NCBI GenBank assembly: GCA_016718875.1
Contig: JADKBL010000019.1
Span: 1 to 64,000, forward strand
Source: Bacteroidota bacterium
Lineage (GTDB): Bacteria > Bacteroidota > Bacteroidia > Bacteroidales > VadinHA17
Reading direction: 5' to 3'
DNA length: 64,000 nucleotides
How positions within the stretch are numbered: the first letter of the stretch is position 1; every line of letters begins with the position of its first letter. The notes under the pieces are model-generated. The model was not told the DNA's origin and did no database searches. It was given only the letters and a program-made list of their open reading frames with translations. This document shows positions 17,076 to 26,173 of this stretch, piece by piece. The translations under genes and the position numbers were made by a program.

Positions 17076-17104
17076 CGGCTTGGTATCAATGTATTAAAAA
17101 ATTA

Positions 17105-17542
17105 ATGAAGAAAAGATCGGACGGAGCAGAGTTGTTGCTGGCAAGTGCCATTAAAGGGATCCATGAAAAGAAGGGACATAATGTACTGAAGATTGATCTG
17201 AGGAAACTGGAAAACAGGATTACTGATTATTTCATAATCTGCCATGCCTCATCAACAACCCAGGTAAGTGCAATAAGTGATTCAATTGATGATATAGTCA
17301 GGAAGGAAGCAGGAGAAAAGCCCCTTCATATGGAAGGACTTGATAACTGTTTCTGGGTCTTGATTGATTATGGAAATGTAATCGTTCATGTTTTCCTTGA
17401 AGAGTACAGGAATTTCTACAGCCTTGAATCACTCTGGGCCGATGCTAAAATTGAATCAGTTGAAGACAAAAAAAAGCGGACTAAAAAATGGAGAACTCTG
17501 AAAATAATAAAGGACCAGAAAAGAAAACGGATAAAAATCTGA
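17105..17542 (+). CDS. rsfS: ribosomal silencing factor RsfS
   Basis: 145 residues including the compact RsfS/Iojap domain. It binds L14 on the large subunit and blocks subunit joining when nutrients are short. Typical blocks are ENRITDYFIICHASSTTQVSAI and HMEGLDNCFWVLIDYGNVIVHVF. The last 20 or so residues are almost all Lys/Arg and lie in the stretch that overlaps ftsH, so their sequence may be constrained by the other frame. The 55-base overlap suggests translational coupling to ftsH. Confidence 0.95.
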   Translation: MKKRSDGAELLLASAIKGIHEKKGHNVLKIDLRKLENRITDYFIICHASSTTQVSAISDSIDDIVRKEAGEKPLHMEGLDNCFWVLIDYGNVIVHVFLEEYRNFYSLESLWADAKIESVEDKKKRTKKWRTLKIIKDQKRKRIKI

Positions 17543-19599
17543 AACCACGTTTCAATTCAAACTGGATTTTTGCAATTATCGCACTCGTTTTTATTGGGGT
17601 TAATCTTCTTTATACAGGAAAAACTGTTCAGAAGACGACAACAAGCGGGATAAAGGAGATGATAGCCAGTCGCGATATTGATAAGATCGTGATTATTAAC
17701 AAGGATCAGGCTGAGATTTATCTTAAAAAGGAAGCTCTTGAATCAGGACGGTATCCTAAGGTTCCCAAGCCGGGTACCGGATTCGGTATGACTGTGCCAA
17801 AGGCTCATTTTACATATACTATCGGTGATATAAGCAGTTTTGAACCATTCCTTCTGGAAGCACAGAAGAATGCCGGTTATACCGATAAGGACCTTATATA
17901 TCCTGATTACCAGACAAGAAGAAACTGGATTGCAGATGCACTGTCATGGCTTCTTCTTCCTGCAATTCTTATTGCATTCTGGCTGTTCATGATGAGACGT
18001 ATGTCGGGAGGCGGTGCAGGTGGTGCAGGAGGTATCTTCAATGTAGGTAAATCGAGGGCACAGATATTCGACAAGGATAACAATGTAAAACTTAATTTCA
18101 GTGATGTTGCCGGTCTTGAAGAGGCTAAAACTGAAGTTATGGAGATAGTTGACTTCCTTAAGAATCCAAAGAAATACACCCAGTTGGGCGGAAAAATTCC
18201 AAAGGGAGCACTTCTGATAGGACCTCCCGGAACAGGTAAAACTATGCTTGCAAAAGCTGTTGCAGGTGAGGCAAATGTTCCTTTCTTTTCTATATCGGGA
18301 TCGGACTTTGTTGAAATGTTCGTTGGCGTTGGGGCTTCAAGGGTGAGAGACCTGTTCAAGCAGGCCAAGGAGAAAGCCCCGTGTATTGTCTTTATCGATG
18401 AAATCGATGCAGTTGGACGGGCCAGAGGACGAAATGCAAACTTTGGTTCAAATGATGAAAGGGAAAATACTCTTAACCAGCTTCTTACCGAGATGGATGG
18501 TTTTGGTACCAACCTGGGAGTCATTATTCTCGCTGCAACAAACCGTGCCGATATACTCGACCGTGCTTTGATGCGTGCCGGACGTTTCGACAGACAGATT
18601 CATGTTGAACTGCCGGACCTTACTGAAAGGGAAGCTATTTTTAAAGTACACCTGAGACCTATAAAGCTTGAAAAGGATTTTAATGTCGCTTTCCTTGCAA
18701 AACAGACACCCGGATTTTCAGGTGCAGATATTGCCAATGTATGTAATGAGGCAGCACTTATTGCTGCGAGAAAAAACAAGACTGTTGTTGAGAAACAGGA
18801 TTTCCTTGATGCAGTCGACCGTATTGTCGGCGGACTTGAGAGAAAGACCAAGATAATTTCACCAATTGAGAAAAAGACTATTGCTTACCATGAGGCTGGA
18901 CATGCAACTGTCAGCTGGCTTCTGGAACATGCAAGTCCGCTTCTTAAGGTTACTATTATTCCAAGGGGAAGAGCGCTGGGCGCAGCCTGGTACTTACCTG
19001 AGGAGAGACAGCTTACCACCAGGGAGCAGATACTTGATGAGATGGCCTATGCACTTGGCGGCAGAGCTGCTGAGGAACTTATTTTCGGTAAGATATCCAC
19101 AGGCGCTCTGAGTGATCTTGAGAAGATAACAAAACAGGCATATGCAATGGTTTCATTCTTCGGGATGAGCGAAAAGGTAGGCAACATCAGCTTCTATGAT
19201 TCATCAGGCCAGTCCGATTTTGGTTTCACCAAGCCTTACAGTGAAAAGACAGCTGAGATTATTGATCAGGAAGTAAAGGGTATAATTGATGAATCGTACC
19301 TGCGTGCCAAGGAAGTACTTAAGAATAACATGAAGGGTCTTAAAGAACTTGCAGAGATACTTCTTGAAAAAGAGGTTATTTTCAGTGAAGATCTTGAGAG
19401 GATATTCGGAAAGCGTAAAGCCGAACGACTCAAGGATGAGCGGGACAGGAAAAGTCTGCTTGCAGGTAATAACGGCAAGAAAGAGCTTAAGGAGGCGAAA
19501 TCTGCTCCTGAACTAAAACCAGCTGATGAAATGCTCAGCGCGAGCCCAAAGAAAAAAGAAAAAAAACAGGAAAAGAAATCCAAAAACAAGACTAAATAA
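17488..19599 (+). CDS. ftsH: ATP-dependent zinc metalloprotease FtsH
   Basis: 703 residues. Two spans (about 28-45 and 150-170) bracket a periplasmic domain, followed by an AAA+ domain with Walker A GPPGTGKT at 245-252, Walker B CIVFIDEID, and the second region of homology at NRADILDRALMRAGRFDRQ. The zinc protease site is H468-E-A-G-H472. The membrane hexamer degrades misfolded membrane and short-lived proteins. A Lys/Glu-rich tail follows residue 640. No other Met precedes the first span, so the start at 17488, 55 bases inside rsfS, is well supported. cdsA follows after 11 bp. Confidence 0.97.
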   Translation: MENSENNKGPEKKTDKNLKPRFNSNWIFAIIALVFIGVNLLYTGKTVQKTTTSGIKEMIASRDIDKIVIINKDQAEIYLKKEALESGRYPKVPKPGTGFGMTVPKAHFTYTIGDISSFEPFLLEAQKNAGYTDKDLIYPDYQTRRNWIADALSWLLLPAILIAFWLFMMRRMSGGGAGGAGGIFNVGKSRAQIFDKDNNVKLNFSDVAGLEEAKTEVMEIVDFLKNPKKYTQLGGKIPKGALLIGPPGTGKTMLAKAVAGEANVPFFSISGSDFVEMFVGVGASRVRDLFKQAKEKAPCIVFIDEIDAVGRARGRNANFGSNDERENTLNQLLTEMDGFGTNLGVIILAATNRADILDRALMRAGRFDRQIHVELPDLTEREAIFKVHLRPIKLEKDFNVAFLAKQTPGFSGADIANVCNEAALIAARKNKTVVEKQDFLDAVDRIVGGLERKTKIISPIEKKTIAYHEAGHATVSWLLEHASPLLKVTIIPRGRALGAAWYLPEERQLTTREQILDEMAYALGGRAAEELIFGKISTGALSDLEKITKQAYAMVSFFGMSEKVGNISFYDSSGQSDFGFTKPYSEKTAEIIDQEVKGIIDESYLRAKEVLKNNMKGLKELAEILLEKEVIFSEDLERIFGKRKAERLKDERDRKSLLAGNNGKKELKEAKSAPELKPADEMLSASPKKKEKKQEKKSKNKTK

Positions 19600-19610
19600 C
19601 ATTTGAGATC

Positions 19611-20453
19611 TTGAATAATTTTTCCAGGCGTACATTAACAGGTGCATACATTGTAATTTTTATACTGGGTGGATTCTGGCTTCACCCGGTATCTTTTTTT
19701 CTTGCAGGGCTGATAATCCTTACAGGTACCCAGTATGAATACTATATCATGATCAGGAACACAGGTGTAAAGCCACAGCTGGTCCCGGGTATGGTAACAG
19801 GAGTTGCAGCTTATGTGTTATCCACTCTTATAGCATCGGGGATGATTCCAATGAATTATTTCCTGATACTGATACCAATGATGCTTGTCATAATGGTTGT
19901 GGAACTTTACCGGAGACAGGAGAAACCATTTGATTCACTTGCACATACATTCTTCTGTGTGCTTTATACCGGAATACCTTTGTCGATGTTCCCCTTTTCA
20001 GCATTCTCAGGAAGTGGTCTTGAAACCCTGCTTCCTAATAATCTTGAATCGTTCTCACCGGGTATAGTAATTGGTTTTTTTCTGCTTATCTGGGCAAACG
20101 ATACCGGTGCCTATCTTGTTGGTGTAACAATTGGCAGACACAGACTTTTTGAAAGAATATCCCCCAAGAAATCATGGGAAGGCTTTTTTGGCGGAGTGAT
20201 TCTTGCAGCTGTCGCAGGTTGGTTCCTGGCAGGATGGCTCGGGGTTGTTGATCGTTATCATTGGGTAATTATAGCTCTGATTGTTTCGATAGCAGGAACA
20301 TATGGAGACCTTGTTGAGTCAATGCTGAAAAGAAGTATTGGGGTTAAAGACTCAGGAACCATCATGCCGGGTCATGGTGGTTTTCTTGACAGGTTCGACA
20401 GTGCCATAATTTCTTTTCCTCTTGTATATCTTTTTATATCACTTTTTGGTTGA
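19611..20453 (+). CDS. cdsA: phosphatidate cytidylyltransferase
   Basis: About 280 residues with seven or eight membrane spans. The C-terminal CdsA signature reads SMLKRSIGVKDSGTIMPGHG followed by GFLDRFDS, preceded by SPKKSWEGFFGG. The enzyme makes CDP-diacylglycerol from phosphatidic acid and CTP at the inner membrane, feeding PssA (27562-28284) and then Psd (next gene). The start is a TTG at 19611, which gives the expected short cytoplasmic N-terminus before the first span. It lies 11 bp after ftsH on the same strand. Confidence 0.94.
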   Translation: MNNFSRRTLTGAYIVIFILGGFWLHPVSFFLAGLIILTGTQYEYYIMIRNTGVKPQLVPGMVTGVAAYVLSTLIASGMIPMNYFLILIPMMLVIMVVELYRRQEKPFDSLAHTFFCVLYTGIPLSMFPFSAFSGSGLETLLPNNLESFSPGIVIGFFLLIWANDTGAYLVGVTIGRHRLFERISPKKSWEGFFGGVILAAVAGWFLAGWLGVVDRYHWVIIALIVSIAGTYGDLVESMLKRSIGVKDSGTIMPGHGGFLDRFDSAIISFPLVYLFISLFG

Positions 20454-20476
20454 TTAGCCAGACTTGATTAGTTTTG
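20445..20476 (+). promoter_or_regulatory. Bacteroidota promoter of psd, overlapping the cdsA stop
   Basis: TTTG (20445-20448), 20 bp, then TAGTTTTG (20469-20476). The -33 box lies in the last codons of cdsA. The predicted leader is only about 10 nt before the ATG at 20493. Confidence 0.6.
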
Positions 20477-20492
20477 TGCAAATTTTTGTTAA

Positions 20493-21149
20493 ATGAGTAT
20501 TCACAAGGAAGGATATAAAATACTGGGATTCGGATTTATTGCACTCCTGGTACTGAATATTGTTATACAGGTATTTTGGGGAGATATAGAAGTTCTGAAA
20601 TGGGGATTTCTTGTCTTATCATTCATGCTCTATGTTTTTCTTCTCTTTTTCTTCAGATGGCCGGAAAGGGAACTTCAACCGGATCATGGACTTGTATATG
20701 CACCGGCAGATGGTAAAGTAGTTGTTATTGAAGAGACTGAGGAGAATGAGTATTTTAAGGATACCAGGCTCCAGGTTTCCATCTTCATGTCACCTTTTAA
20801 TGTTCACAGCAACAGATACCCTGTTTCAGGGAAGGTAAAATATGTCAGATACCATAAGGGCAGCTATATGGTGGCATGGCATCCTAAATCCTCAGAACTG
20901 AATGAGAGGAGTTCAATTGTAATTGAAACTAAAGAAGGTACTGAAATCCTTGTTCGACAGATTGCTGGTGCAGTTGCCAGGCGAATTGTTACATATGCCA
21001 AAGAGAATCAGGATGTTATGCAGGGCGATGAGTTGGGGTTCATTAAATTTGGATCGCGTGTTGATATTTTTTTGCCGGTTGGAACAGAGATCGAGATTCC
21101 TATACTCCAGCAGGTAAGGGCAAATAAGGACATTATTGCCAAAATCTGA
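20493..21149 (+). CDS. psd: phosphatidylserine decarboxylase family protein
   Basis: 218 residues, the short Psd form common in Bacteroidota. Two N-terminal spans (about 12-50) precede the catalytic domain. The self-cleavage site is Gly187-Ser188 in KFGSRVD, where the Ser becomes the pyruvoyl group. His residues in FMSPFNVHSNRYP are typical of the family. It converts phosphatidylserine to phosphatidylethanolamine; CdsA is immediately upstream and PssA is 7 kb away. It has its own promoter. Confidence 0.95.
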   Translation: MSIHKEGYKILGFGFIALLVLNIVIQVFWGDIEVLKWGFLVLSFMLYVFLLFFFRWPERELQPDHGLVYAPADGKVVVIEETEENEYFKDTRLQVSIFMSPFNVHSNRYPVSGKVKYVRYHKGSYMVAWHPKSSELNERSSIVIETKEGTEILVRQIAGAVARRIVTYAKENQDVMQGDELGFIKFGSRVDIFLPVGTEIEIPILQQVRANKDIIAKI

Positions 21150-21161
21150 AATTGTTTTGAA

Positions 21162-22394
21162 ATGAAATTTACTGATGATGAGATTATTGATGTCACAAAT
21201 GATGTCAAATGGATCGGGGTTCTTGATTATGACATAAGGACATTCGATATTGTAATGAAAACGGAATATGGGACTACATATAACTCATATTTCATCAATG
21301 CGGAAAAGAAAGCTATTGTTGAGCTGGCCAAGGAAAAATTCTCTTCAGTATATCTTGATAAACTAAAAAGGCTTACTGATCCCTCAGAGATTAAGTATAT
21401 TATTCTTGACCATACTGAGCCTGATCATTCAGGAAGTCTTAAGATACTTCTTGAGCTTGCTCCCGAAGCTACTGTAGTAGGTTCCGGAAATGCAATCAGA
21501 TATCTTGAAGATATTGTAAACAAACCGTTTAAGTCACTTATTGTTAAGCATGGAGACAAGCTTGACCTGGGAAACAAAACACTTTCTTTCATTGCAGCAC
21601 CCAATCTCCACTGGCCCGATTCAATATATACCCTGCTTGAAGAGGATAAGGTATTATTTACCTGTGACTCATTCGGAGCACATTACTGTTCTGAAAATAT
21701 GTTCAGCAGTTTCGATGAAACCTACACGGAGTCCTTCAAATATTACTTTGATGTGATACTGAAACCTTTCAGCAGGTTCATGATAAGGGCAATCGACTTT
21801 ATTAAGCCTCTGGGAGTTGATTATATATGCACAGGACATGGACCTATACACCGTGGTGAGAGTATAACCAAAGCAATAAGTCTTTCAGAAAAATGGGCAA
21901 ATGAATATGTCCGGATAACCACCGGTAAAACAGGATACGATATTCTGATTGCATATATTTCAGCTTATGGTTATACAAAAGAGTCTGCTGAAATAATAGG
22001 AAAAGGCATTGAAGAATCAGGAGAGATAAGAGCTGAAGTTATTGATATTGAGGAAATTGACCTGGGCGTTCTTGAAGAAAAAATAATTATGAGTGATGGT
22101 ATAGTTGTTGGATCACCAACAATAAATCAGAATACTCTGCTGCCTGTTTATAAATTGTTTTCACTTATTAATCCTATTCGCGACAAAGGGAAACTGGCCG
22201 GATCATTCGGATCATACGGATGGAGCGGTGAATCATCAAAGATTATTCTCGAGAATTTCAGGATGCTTAAGTTCAAGATATTTGAAGAGTCAGGAGCGAT
22301 AAAATTTGCCCCTGCCGGAGCCAAGGAAACTCAGCTTATTGAATACGGAAGAAAATTTGCCGTGATGTTCATGGCAGAATGCGGCAGAAAATAA
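21162..22394 (+). CDS. flavodiiron protein (FprA-family A-type flavoprotein)
   Basis: 410 residues. An N-terminal metallo-beta-lactamase-like domain carries the diiron ligands H84-T-E86-P-D88-H89 (HTEPDHSG), with later ligand-bearing segments CDSFGAHYC and CTGHGPIH. A flavodoxin domain follows from about residue 260 (DILIAYISAYGYT). No rubredoxin domain is attached, so this is class A. The enzyme reduces O2 to water, or NO to N2O, in the cytoplasm and protects anaerobes from brief oxygen exposure. It starts 12 bp after psd, but the functions are unrelated. Confidence 0.95.
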   Translation: MKFTDDEIIDVTNDVKWIGVLDYDIRTFDIVMKTEYGTTYNSYFINAEKKAIVELAKEKFSSVYLDKLKRLTDPSEIKYIILDHTEPDHSGSLKILLELAPEATVVGSGNAIRYLEDIVNKPFKSLIVKHGDKLDLGNKTLSFIAAPNLHWPDSIYTLLEEDKVLFTCDSFGAHYCSENMFSSFDETYTESFKYYFDVILKPFSRFMIRAIDFIKPLGVDYICTGHGPIHRGESITKAISLSEKWANEYVRITTGKTGYDILIAYISAYGYTKESAEIIGKGIEESGEIRAEVIDIEEIDLGVLEEKIIMSDGIVVGSPTINQNTLLPVYKLFSLINPIRDKGKLAGSFGSYGWSGESSKIILENFRMLKFKIFEESGAIKFAPAGAKETQLIEYGRKFAVMFMAECGRK

Positions 22395-22406
22395 AATCAA
22401 AATCAA

Positions 22407-22478
22407 TTAACCACAGAGGAGGTAAGACGAAATCACAAGGCACTAAGGAATTGTGATTTGCTTTGTACTTTGCGTCTT
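22407..22478 (+). repeat. short relative of the CACAGAG palindromic element
   Basis: Opens with TTAACCACAGAGG, identical to the left edge of the copy near 38159. Internal pairs are AAGACG/CGTCTT and AATCACAA/TTGTGATT. It lies between the convergent flavodiiron and Hsp20 genes and may also act as a terminator. Confidence 0.55.
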
Positions 22479-22535
22479 CTTGATCCTGATAACAATGGAC
22501 TCTTTGACCTCAGCCGCCAAAATTTAATTACCTGA

Positions 22536-22961
22536 TTACGATATTGTAACCTGGCGTGAGAGATTTTTCTTCTCTTCTTCCATTTTTGGAAGTGATACGG
22601 TTAGTATACCATCCTTGTAGTTAGCCTCGATTTTATCCCTGTTTACATTTTCAGGAATATAGAAGCTTCTGCAGAATGATGAGTAGTTGAACTCCTTCTT
22701 TTTATATCCGTCAGCTTCTTCAGAGGTCTCATTTTTCGACTCGGATGAGATTGTAAGAACATCCTCATTGATGTCGATCTTGAGATTTTTCTTGTCCATT
22801 CCCGGTATCGCCAGATCAAGAATGTAATTCTTCTCGTCCTCTTTGATATTTACTGCAGGCAGGGAACTTGTCCTGTTGTTTAATACCGGTAAAAAATCGT
22901 CATCAAAAAAATTAGGCATGTAAAATGGCCTGAAACTTCTTCTCATAATTGTTGGTAACAT
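22536..22961 (-). CDS. small heat shock protein, Hsp20/alpha-crystallin family
   Basis: 141 residues from the start chosen here: MLPTIMRRSFRP, preceded by GGAGG 8 bases upstream, the best Shine-Dalgarno in the window (plus-strand CCTCC at 22970-22974). A longer frame extends upstream but reads through leader sequence. The alpha-crystallin domain spans about 35-140, with LPAVNIKEDEKNYILDLAIPG at its start and YKDGILTVSLPK near its end, the G-I-L-like signature. An I-x-I-like tail (VTIS) closes the protein. It is an ATP-independent holdase in the cytoplasm. The strong ribosome site and palindromes upstream suggest stress-controlled expression. Confidence 0.95.
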   Translation of the reverse strand: MLPTIMRRSFRPFYMPNFFDDDFLPVLNNRTSSLPAVNIKEDEKNYILDLAIPGMDKKNLKIDINEDVLTISSESKNETSEEADGYKKKEFNYSSFCRSFYIPENVNRDKIEANYKDGILTVSLPKMEEEKKNLSRQVTIS

Positions 22962-23015
22962 AGCTTTGTCCTCCATTATTTTTAGTTTGACATTTATTGT
23001 TAATTTACGATTACC

Positions 23016-23070
23016 TGTTTTCAAACTCTGTTCCAAAACAGAAAACATGACATAATGACGTGATATGTCA
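23016..23070. promoter_or_regulatory. palindromes upstream of hsp20, possible operator
   Basis: Two inverted repeats lie in the leader and promoter region: CTGTT-CCAA-AACAG (23028-23041), flanked by TGTTTTC and GAAAACA, and TGACATA-N9-TATGTCA (23048-23070). They could bind a heat-shock or stress repressor, but no known consensus was recognised. Confidence 0.3.
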
Positions 23071-23139
23071 AAATTAATCAGACATAATGGCAGTAAGCGT
23101 ATTTCATTTTATCTTTTAGTGAATTATAAAAAATTAAAT

Positions 23140-23147
23140 TAGGTTTG
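23140..23147 (+). promoter_or_regulatory. -7 element before the AI-2E family permease
   Basis: TAGGTTTG matches TAnnTTTG; the -33 region (TTTAG near 23115) is only partial. The leader would be about 13 nt. Confidence 0.35.
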
Positions 23148-23166
23148 TAATTGAAATACAATCATA

Positions 23167-24339
23167 ATGAGTACAACCTGGAGAAATATTCTGATAGTTG
23201 GCGGCGTCTTGTTGCTTTTGGCCTGCGCCTGGTACTTCAGGAATATTGTGGTATATATACTTATTTCAGGTGTACTGTCAATTATGGGTCGGCCACTGGT
23301 TGATCTGCTTTGCCGGATTCGTTTCAGAAAATGGCATTTCCCCAGGACTGTTAGCGCCCTTATAACCCTATTGATAATATGGGGTGTAATAATACTCTTT
23401 TTCTATATTTTCATTCCTCTTGTAACTACACAGCTCAATTATTTTTCAACAATTGACAGCGAGAAAGTAGTTCAGATTGTTGAGGCCCCTATTGCAAAGG
23501 TGGAACAGCTTTTCAGAGCATTTAACAAGGATATCTCAAACCAGATATCTATTGAATCATACATAAGTGAAAAGGTTTCAGGTGTTCTCAATATTAATAT
23601 GATCCAGAATTTCCTTGGTTCAATTTTCGGAATACTGGGTAACCTGATGGTGGCGATTTTCTCTATTTCATTCATCACTTTCTTTTTCCTTAAGGATCAG
23701 CGCCTTTTCTTTGAATCAATACTGATGTGGGTACCTGACAAATACACTGAAAATGTAACAAGAGCCCTTCATTCAATTCAGAGGCTTCTTACCAGGTATT
23801 TTATCGGGATCATAATTCAGAGTACCTGTATACTGATACTCGTTACGATTGGTATGACTATCGTTGGAATAGAGTTCAGGCAGGCTCTTGTTATGGGTGT
23901 TATCCTGGGAATACTCAATGTCATTCCTTATGTTGGCCCTTGGCTGGGACTCTTTATAGCATTGATAATGGGTGTTGCATCACATATAAATATGGATTTT
24001 GAAACGGTTGTTATACCTCTCATTATTAATATGGTAATTGTAGAAGCTGTAACACATATGATTGATAATGTAGTATTTCAGCCTATTATTTTTTCGAGCA
24101 GTGTTAAGGCCCATCCCCTTGAAATATTTATTGTTGTGCTGGCATCAGGATTTGCTGCAGGCATTCCCGGTATGATACTGGGGATTCCTACATATACAGT
24201 TATAAGGGTTTTTGCAAAGGAATTTTTCTATAATTTCAAAGCAGTTCAGAAAATCACTTCAGGCTTGTCTCCTGATAATATCAAAGGCAGGAGCAGGATG
24301 CACATAAACCATGAAACTGATGAAACAAAAGACACCTGA
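23167..24339 (+). CDS. AI-2E family transporter (PerM/YdgG type)
   Basis: 390 residues with about eight spans. The first two pairs flank a soluble, charged region (about 100-145), and the C-terminal block has ILGILNVIPYVGPWLGLFIA and GIPGMILGIPTYTVIRV, both diagnostic of the AI-2E exporter family. Members export small molecules or act as Na+/H+ antiporters, and the name does not prove quorum-signal transport. A hydrophilic tail of about 35 residues follows the last span. The DUF4492-cydAB operon begins 33 bp downstream, so read-through is possible. Confidence 0.9.
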   Translation: MSTTWRNILIVGGVLLLLACAWYFRNIVVYILISGVLSIMGRPLVDLLCRIRFRKWHFPRTVSALITLLIIWGVIILFFYIFIPLVTTQLNYFSTIDSEKVVQIVEAPIAKVEQLFRAFNKDISNQISIESYISEKVSGVLNINMIQNFLGSIFGILGNLMVAIFSISFITFFFLKDQRLFFESILMWVPDKYTENVTRALHSIQRLLTRYFIGIIIQSTCILILVTIGMTIVGIEFRQALVMGVILGILNVIPYVGPWLGLFIALIMGVASHINMDFETVVIPLIINMVIVEAVTHMIDNVVFQPIIFSSSVKAHPLEIFIVVLASGFAAGIPGMILGIPTYTVIRVFAKEFFYNFKAVQKITSGLSPDNIKGRSRMHINHETDETKDT

Positions 24340-24372
24340 AACTAAACTAATTTTCTACAGGCAGATAAGCTG

Positions 24373-24612
24373 ATGAAGTTCGGACACCAGATGATAGCCA
24401 GATTTTTAAACCTTTATATTGACGGATTCAGGAATCTTTCCTCATGGGGAAGGAAACTGTGGATTATTATCCTTATCAAACTCTTTATTATGTTTGTAAT
24501 ACTTAAGGTGTTCTTTTTCCCTGATATACTTAAAGTGAAGTTCGACAACGATATAAAAAGAGCTGAACATGTTCGTGATCAATTAATTAACTCACCAGAT
24601 AACCATGACTGA
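24373..24612 (+). CDS. DUF4492 protein of the cytochrome bd operon
   Basis: 79 residues with one membrane span (about 31-51, LWIIILIKLFIMFVILKVFF), a charged N-terminus containing RFLNLYIDGFRNLSSWG, and a short soluble tail. The family is known from Bacteroidota and epsilonproteobacteria directly ahead of cydA. Here it overlaps cydA by 8 bases. It is probably a small accessory or assembly subunit of the bd oxidase; its exact role is not established. Confidence 0.85.
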   Translation: MKFGHQMIARFLNLYIDGFRNLSSWGRKLWIIILIKLFIMFVILKVFFFPDILKVKFDNDIKRAEHVRDQLINSPDNHD

Positions 24613-26161
24613 AAACATCGATTTGACACTACTGGACTGGTCGCGGGCCCAGTTTGCCCTGACAGCGATCTATCACTGGCTTTTTGTGCCGCTGACACTG
24701 GGATTATCATTCCTGGTGGCTATTATGGAAACTATTTATTTCAGGACAGGAAATGAGGAGTGGAGAAGGATAACACGTTTCTGGATGACTCTCTTCGGGA
24801 TTAACTTTGCAATAGGTGTTGCAACAGGTATTATCCTTGAGTTTGAATTTGGAACCAACTGGTCGAATTACTCCTGGTTTGTCGGAGATATTTTCGGGGC
24901 TCCGCTTGCCGTAGAAGGTATAGTTGCCTTTTTCCTTGAATCAACATTTGTTGCCGTAATGTTTTTCGGTTGGAATAAAGTCAGCAAAAAATTCCATCTT
25001 CTCTCAACTTGGCTTGTTGCAGTCGGCTCAAATTTATCAGCACTCTGGATCCTGGTAGCTAACGGCTGGATGCAGAATCCTGTCGGGATGGCATTCAATC
25101 CTGATACTGCAAGAAATGAGATGGTCAGTTTCTGGGCAGTACTTTTTAATCAGGTTGCAGTCGACAAATTTCTTCATACTATATCTTCAGGATACCTGCT
25201 TGCGTCAATATTTGTACTGGGGATAAGTGCCTGGTTCGTATTAAAGAAAAGAGAAACATTCTTTGCAAAAAGAAGCATGCTTGTTGCAGCTGTTTTCGGA
25301 ATACTTGCATCTCTGATGAATGCATATACCGGTGACTCTTCTGCGAGGACAATTGCCAAAGCTCAGCCTGTAAAGTTTGCAGCTATGGAAGCTCTGTCGG
25401 AAGGAAAAACCAATGCTGGACTAATTGCTTTCGGAGTTCTGAAGGATTCTGAGAATAAAATTGGTGAAACTGCACTAAAGGATTTTATTTTTAAAATAGA
25501 GTTCCCAAGTTTCCTTTCAATACTTACCTCAGGTGACAAAGATTCGTTTGTCCCGGGAATAACAGACCTTGTTAATGGTAATACCGGCTATAATGTAATG
25601 TCATTTGAGGAAAAGAAGTCACGTGGTGAAACAGCCAGGAAAGCTCTGATCGGGTATAAGGCTGCAGCTAAGGAGGGAAACATCCGGATGCGCGATTCGA
25701 TAAAGACAATCTTTGCCACCCAGTCATTTCAGGATGATTATTTCAGATATTTCGGATATGCATCAATTGTAAAAGCTGAAGATATAATTCCGGATATTTC
25801 GGGTACTTTTTATTCGTTTCATTTTATGGTAATTCTGGGTTTCCTTTTCATTTTTCTGTTTGTTCTGGCCCTCTATTATCTCTTTAAAGACAAGTTGGTT
25901 CAGAATCGCTGGTTCCTTTGGTTATGCCTCTTTTCAATGCCGCTTCCATATATTGCCAGTGAGCTTGGATGGATTGTTGCCGAACTGGGTCGTCAGCCAT
26001 GGATCATACAGGATCTGATGCCTGTTTCAACAGCAGTATCGAACATCGGCTCAGGTTCGGTTATGGCAACTTTCTTCATATTTGCAGTTCTTTTCACAAC
26101 TCTGTTAATTGCAGAAGTATCAATAATGGTTAAACAGGTCAAAAACGGACCACAACATTAG
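24605..26161 (+). CDS. cydA: cytochrome bd quinol oxidase subunit I
   Basis: 518 residues with about nine spans. Key features are the N-terminal FALTAIYHWLFVPLTLG with the His ligand of a b-type haem, the segment DKFLHTISSGYL with another haem ligand, and the C-terminal GWIVAELGRQPW signature. The Q-loop region (about 255-390) is of moderate length and Lys/Glu-rich. With CydB it oxidises menaquinol and reduces O2 with high affinity at the inner membrane, which suits microaerobic life or oxygen scavenging. It overlaps DUF4492 and is followed by cydB after 12 bp. Confidence 0.97.
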   Translation: MTENIDLTLLDWSRAQFALTAIYHWLFVPLTLGLSFLVAIMETIYFRTGNEEWRRITRFWMTLFGINFAIGVATGIILEFEFGTNWSNYSWFVGDIFGAPLAVEGIVAFFLESTFVAVMFFGWNKVSKKFHLLSTWLVAVGSNLSALWILVANGWMQNPVGMAFNPDTARNEMVSFWAVLFNQVAVDKFLHTISSGYLLASIFVLGISAWFVLKKRETFFAKRSMLVAAVFGILASLMNAYTGDSSARTIAKAQPVKFAAMEALSEGKTNAGLIAFGVLKDSENKIGETALKDFIFKIEFPSFLSILTSGDKDSFVPGITDLVNGNTGYNVMSFEEKKSRGETARKALIGYKAAAKEGNIRMRDSIKTIFATQSFQDDYFRYFGYASIVKAEDIIPDISGTFYSFHFMVILGFLFIFLFVLALYYLFKDKLVQNRWFLWLCLFSMPLPYIASELGWIVAELGRQPWIIQDLMPVSTAVSNIGSGSVMATFFIFAVLFTTLLIAEVSIMVKQVKNGPQH

Positions 26162-26165
26162 GAGG
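26160..26165 (+). promoter_or_regulatory. Shine-Dalgarno AGGAGG of cydB
   Basis: AGGAGG begins inside the cydA stop codon and lies 8 bases before the cydB ATG. It is one of very few strong ribosome sites in this window and fixes the cydB start. Confidence 0.75.
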
Positions 26166-26173
26166 ATCATACA

